A stretch of 9,195 nucleotides of DNA, taken from the NCBI GenBank assembly GCA_019245255.1, contig JAFARV010000005.1:1-9195 (forward strand). The letters run 5' to 3'. This document shows, piece by piece, positions 6,124 to 9,195 of the stretch (position 1 is the first letter of the stretch; each line of letters starts with the position of its first letter). The translations under genes and the position numbers were made by a program. Origin of the DNA: Acidobacteriaceae bacterium. GTDB lineage: Bacteria > Acidobacteriota > Terriglobia > Bryobacterales > Bryobacteraceae. The notes beneath the pieces were generated by a model. That model had not been told where the DNA came from and did not search any database. It saw only the letters and a list, made by a program, of their open reading frames with translations.

Positions 6124-6975
6124 CTACGGGTTTTGTGAGCCCGTGTTCAACGGCAGCGGATGGTCGGAAAGTCTGGTGTCGGGAAATCCTCGAACGACCC
6201 GGAACGTTCGATTCCAGCGAGTGCGCGTAAAGAAATGCTCACCCAAATCGATCATGTGCGTAAAAAGCGAATTGACAGAACTGCCGGCCAATTCTTCGGT
6301 CGTGGCGCGGTACGACCAGTAGATCAACAACGGCTTCCCGATAATATAGTCCCGCGGCACAAATCCCCAGTAACGGCTGTCGAGCGAGTTATCCCGGTTG
6401 TCACCCATTGCAAAGTAGCTATCCGGCGGAATCACAACTTCCCCATTTACTATATGGTGATCCAACATATCGCGCTGTAGCTGCGCCTGCAGACCTTCGG
6501 CAAAGATGTACGGTTCCCCAGGGAAATTGTCCCGAGCTGCGTCATAGGGGAACTTATGATACACGTACGGCTCGTACAGAGGCACGCCATTGCGATACAC
6601 CGTCCGGTTGACCATCTTGATGTGGTCGCCCGGAACGCCGATCACCCGCTTGACGAACGTCTGCGTAATATCTGCCGGATATCTGAAGACGATGATGTCG
6701 CCGTGTTTTGGCTGCTCGTACGGCAGCAGGTGAATGCTGATTGGACCCGCGGGCGCATACGCCAACTTGTCCACAAGCAGGTGATCGCCGATCAGCAGTG
6801 TGTCCTCCATCGATCCCGTGGGGATGACGAAGGCCTGAACCAACGTGGTTGTACCGAAGAGCAGAAGCAGGATGGTTACCGCCCACTCCGCAATGCCGTT
6901 GCGAGCCTGCTCCGGCTTTCTTTTCGTTTGCTGTTCGGGCGTCTCTACCTTTGCGGTAGCTGTTTCCTGTGCCAT
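6124..6975 (-). CDS. lepB: Signal peptidase I
   Basis: This 283-residue membrane serine protease removes signal peptides from exported proteins at the outer face of the cytoplasmic membrane. A charged cytoplasmic N-terminus (1-30, many Glu, Gln, Lys) leads into one hydrophobic segment (31-50). The catalytic serine is S55 in IPTGSMEDTL (51-60). The catalytic lysine is K109 in TFVKRVIGVPGD (106-117). The conserved box GDNRDNSLDSRYWG lies at 191-204. About 65 residues follow GKPLLIYW (213-220), longer than in many homologues, and contain FFTRTRWNRTFRVVRG. The frame stays open upstream to 7257, but those 94 residues are Cys/Arg-rich and overlap the end of the neighbouring gene. The ATG at 6975, with GGA about 6 bases upstream, gives a normal N-terminus. 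It probably forms an operon with manC. Confidence 0.93.
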   Translation of the reverse strand: MAQETATAKVETPEQQTKRKPEQARNGIAEWAVTILLLLFGTTTLVQAFVIPTGSMEDTLLIGDHLLVDKLAYAPAGPISIHLLPYEQPKHGDIIVFRYPADITQTFVKRVIGVPGDHIKMVNRTVYRNGVPLYEPYVYHKFPYDAARDNFPGEPYIFAEGLQAQLQRDMLDHHIVNGEVVIPPDSYFAMGDNRDNSLDSRYWGFVPRDYIIGKPLLIYWSYRATTEELAGSSVNSLFTHMIDLGEHFFTRTRWNRTFRVVRGFPDTRLSDHPLPLNTGSQNP

Positions 6976-6998
6976 GAATTCCAGATATAAGAACGTAC

Positions 6999-7021
6999 GG
7001 CGCGCCGGAGTTGTTCTCCAG
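6999..7021. repeat. Two adjoining inverted repeats before lepB
   Basis: The 112 bases between the hydroxylase stop and the lepB start contain a perfect 10-base palindrome, CGGCGCGCCG (6999-7008). It overlaps an imperfect stem, CCGGAG (7005-7010) with CTCCAG (7016-7021), which has a 5-base loop. They may help end transcription of the upstream gene or mark a control site for lepB. There is no T-run, and no good promoter boxes were found in this gap. Confidence 0.28.
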
Positions 7022-7087
7022 ACATAATGAGAACGCGTTTCAGCGCTTTTCCCTATTGTATCTGCCGGGTGCGAACGCCGATTCCCG

Positions 7088-9195
7088 CTACGCCCAGGTA
7101 AAGCCGTGTTTGGACAATGGCAGGTCCCGGATGCGCTGGCCCGTCGCGGCAAAAATCGCATTACACACCGCGGGCAGCACCGGCGGCAGTGCCGGTTCCC
7201 CGAGTCCGGTGGGCGGATGGTCGGTTTTGACGAACTCCACGTCAACAACAGGCGCATTCCGCAGCCGGATGAGCGGATGGTGGTTGTAGTTCGTTTGCAT
7301 CACCCGGCCGTTTTCGAGCGTTATTTCCTGCGCCATTAACTCGCTCAGCCCATCCATCACCGCGCCTTCCGCTTGATTCTTCGCTCCGCTCGGATTAATG
7401 ATGTGGCTGCCAACATCTCCGCAGATCCAGAACTTGTGAACTCTGAGCGCATTCTGCCCAGTAACGCTGACTTCGGCGACATGCGCAAAGTAGCCTTGGA
7501 AGCTATAGTGGAAAGCTATTCCGAGCGCATGACCTTTGGGCAGAGACGAACGATTGTTCCAGCCCGATCTTTCTGCGACGGCCTGCACCACTCGGGTCAT
7601 CCGCTCCGCGTCATACGGCTGCGGCTGTGCAGCGGCCGGTGTGCGCGCGGGTTCATTTTCAACCTTCGGTTTTGCTGCCCCTGCGACGAGCCGCTTGCCG
7701 GGTGCGGCCAGGAGATCGAGCCGGAATTGCACCGGATCCTTGCCTGCCAGATGCGCCAGTTCGTCGATGAAGGACTGAAACACAAAACACTGCGAATTCG
7801 CTCCCGGGGCACGAAGCGCGTACGTCTTCAAAATGAGCGGCATGACCGAGGACTCGGCGAGGTAATTCGGCACGAAGCCCGATGGGAATTCGGTGGGGGT
7901 CATGGCCGCAGAGGGCGAAAACGTTTCGCCGTCGCCAAAGCTGACGAAGTGATTGCGCCACGCGACCAGGTCGCCGGCAGGACTCACCGCACCCTTCAGG
8001 AAGTGGTACCCGGCCGGGCGATAGTAATCGTGCGTCATGTCATCTTCACGTGACCAGACCAGCTTTACCGGCACTCCGACTTTACGGGCAATGTAGGAAA
8101 CCTCCACCATGTAGTCGTTGGTAAGGTTCCGTCCAAACGAGCCGCCGGCGCGCAACATGTGAACGGTGATATCGTCCTGCGGGATATTGAGAACCTTCGA
8201 GGTCAGTTCGCGGCCGCGGCCCGGCTGCTGCGTGGCGCTCCAGATCTCGAGCTTGCCGTCCTTGTAAAGAGCACTGCATGCACGAGGCTCGAGCGGCGCG
8301 TGCGAAATGAACGGGTACGCGTAAGCGGCCTCGATCACCTTGGCATCGCCGCCGAAGGCGGAGTCCACATCTCCGTCCTTCTTCAGGATGCGTTGCGCCT
8401 GCCCCTGCGACAACTCTTTCGCACGCTGATTGAAGCCGGCACTACTCTGAGTTGCCCCTGGACCCTCATCCCATTTGACCTGAAGTTTCTTGCGCGCCGA
8501 TTGAGCCTGCCACCAGGTTTCCGCGACGATCGCGACGCCTGGTTCCAGCCCCTGATCGCCTTTCATCACCGGTCCGAGGTCCAGGTCTCTGTTGACGACG
8601 AACGCATCGCGAATCCCGGGCAGTTTCCTGATCTCGTCCACGTTTGCGGAAACAACTTTCCCGCCGTAAACGGGACATTTCTCGTAAACGGCGTACAGCA
8701 TCCCCGGCGTGGTGAAATCGATGCTGAAAATCGGCTTACCGGAAACGATGTCCGGAACATCTACGCCCGGCGTCCACTGCCCGATGATCTTGAACGAATC
8801 CGCGGTCTTCAGCTGGAGCGAGTCCAGGTCGGGCACCGGCATTTCGGCCGCTTTCGCTGCCAGTTCACCGTATCCGAGAGATCGGTCCGTCGGACGATGA
8901 TACACGCGGCCGCGCGAAGCAAAGCATTCATTTTCGGGCACGCCCCACGTCTTCGCGGCTGCCGCAATCAGCATCTGCCGGCCTGCGGCGCCGACCTTGC
9001 GCATGGGAATCCAGTTGTTCGAAGCGGCGCGGCTGCCGCCTGTGCTTTGCAGCCCGTATTTTGCTCCCAGATCCGCCTGTTCAACTTTGACGTTCTTCCA
9101 ATCCACTTCCAGCTCTTCGGCGATGAGCATGGGCAGCATGGTTTTCACGCCCTGCCCGATCTCCGGATTGCGCGACAGGAGCGTTACTGTCCCGT
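7088..9195 (-). CDS. Molybdopterin-binding subunit of a xanthine dehydrogenase-family hydroxylase, IorB-like (partial)
   Basis: The visible 701 residues are most of the large subunit of a molybdenum hydroxylase. The start lies beyond the right edge, so any twin-arginine signal is not seen. Order from the first visible residue: a cofactor-binding segment with NPEIGQGVKT (9-18) and STGGSRAASNNW (50-61); an Ald_Xan_dh_C 'hammerhead' domain at about 152-240; then a second cofactor-binding region with PLEPRACSALYKDGKLEIW (300-318), AGGSFGRNLTNDYMVE (349-364), LRAPGANSQCF (460-470) and TGLGEPALPPV (662-672). E666 in the last motif is the expected catalytic glutamate. The architecture and motifs fit the isoquinoline 1-oxidoreductase beta-subunit group, which hydroxylates N-heterocycles or aldehydes and pairs with a small 2Fe-2S subunit. 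That subunit is not in the window and the substrate is unknown. An Ala/Pro-rich linker lies at about 495-526. The motif reads GGS rather than the commoner GGG. Confidence 0.92.
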   Translation of the reverse strand, partial: GTVTLLSRNPEIGQGVKTMLPMLIAEELEVDWKNVKVEQADLGAKYGLQSTGGSRAASNNWIPMRKVGAAGRQMLIAAAAKTWGVPENECFASRGRVYHRPTDRSLGYGELAAKAAEMPVPDLDSLQLKTADSFKIIGQWTPGVDVPDIVSGKPIFSIDFTTPGMLYAVYEKCPVYGGKVVSANVDEIRKLPGIRDAFVVNRDLDLGPVMKGDQGLEPGVAIVAETWWQAQSARKKLQVKWDEGPGATQSSAGFNQRAKELSQGQAQRILKKDGDVDSAFGGDAKVIEAAYAYPFISHAPLEPRACSALYKDGKLEIWSATQQPGRGRELTSKVLNIPQDDITVHMLRAGGSFGRNLTNDYMVEVSYIARKVGVPVKLVWSREDDMTHDYYRPAGYHFLKGAVSPAGDLVAWRNHFVSFGDGETFSPSAAMTPTEFPSGFVPNYLAESSVMPLILKTYALRAPGANSQCFVFQSFIDELAHLAGKDPVQFRLDLLAAPGKRLVAGAAKPKVENEPARTPAAAQPQPYDAERMTRVVQAVAERSGWNNRSSLPKGHALGIAFHYSFQGYFAHVAEVSVTGQNALRVHKFWICGDVGSHIINPSGAKNQAEGAVMDGLSELMAQEITLENGRVMQTNYNHHPLIRLRNAPVVDVEFVKTDHPPTGLGEPALPPVLPAVCNAIFAATGQRIRDLPLSKHGFTWA

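Noticed and set aside
6976..7257. 94-codon upstream extension of lepB
   Set aside because: The extra residues are Cys/Arg/Pro-rich, are not membrane- or signal-like, and overlap the 3' end of the hydroxylase gene. The ATG at 6975 gives a normal LepB N-terminus.
7373..8053. 226-codon open frame antisense to the hydroxylase gene
   Set aside because: It lies entirely inside a well-supported coding region on the other strand. Its product is Arg-rich without motifs, as expected of a shadow frame in GC-rich DNA.

Overview
This is a chromosomal stretch of moderately high GC content from a bacterium, most plausibly a member of the Acidobacteriota or a similar soil lineage. That guess rests on gene style: an IorB-type molybdenum hydroxylase subunit, a signal peptidase I with a long C-terminal tail, a short-form mannose-1-phosphate guanylyltransferase and an MGDG-synthase-like glycosyltransferase. 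It is a judgement from memory of families, not a database result. There is no rRNA, tRNA, CRISPR array, insertion sequence or phage gene that I can recognise.

Layout. Positions 1-111 hold the C-terminal tail of a helical protein whose start lies outside the window. The next 250 bases are non-coding. A small secreted protein of unknown function (365-922, +) follows, then a short fragment resembling a PKD-type beta-sandwich domain (about 946-1110, +) that looks like the remains of a larger gene. A small membrane-bound methyltransferase of the isoprenylcysteine/phospholipid methyltransferase type (1117-1635, +) comes next. It converges on a PAP2-family lipid phosphatase (1818-2351, -). The phosphatase is divergent from a diacylglycerol glycosyltransferase of the MGDG synthase/UgtP type (2510-3706, +), which is followed by an acetylornithine-type aminotransferase, argD (3777-5018, +). 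On the minus strand are manC (5035-6108), lepB (6124-6975) and a large molybdopterin-binding hydroxylase subunit cut off by the right edge (7088-9195). lepB and manC are 15 bases apart and read as one transcription unit.

How the genes may work together. PAP2 enzymes can release diacylglycerol from phosphatidic acid, and MGDG/UgtP-type enzymes glycosylate diacylglycerol. The divergent pair with its shared 158-base control region therefore looks like a small glycolipid module, perhaps with the nearby membrane methyltransferase. manC supplies GDP-mannose for cell-surface glycans, and LepB processes exported proteins at the same membrane. argD (arginine synthesis) and the molybdenum hydroxylase (oxidation of an unknown aromatic or aldehyde substrate) have no obvious link to this theme.

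Most of the window is ordinary housekeeping and envelope metabolism. The points worth a second look are the PKD-like remnant, the divergent lipid pair with helically spaced GACAA repeats, the apparently leaderless start of argD, and the unassigned secreted protein with two similar segments. I found no convincing new system.
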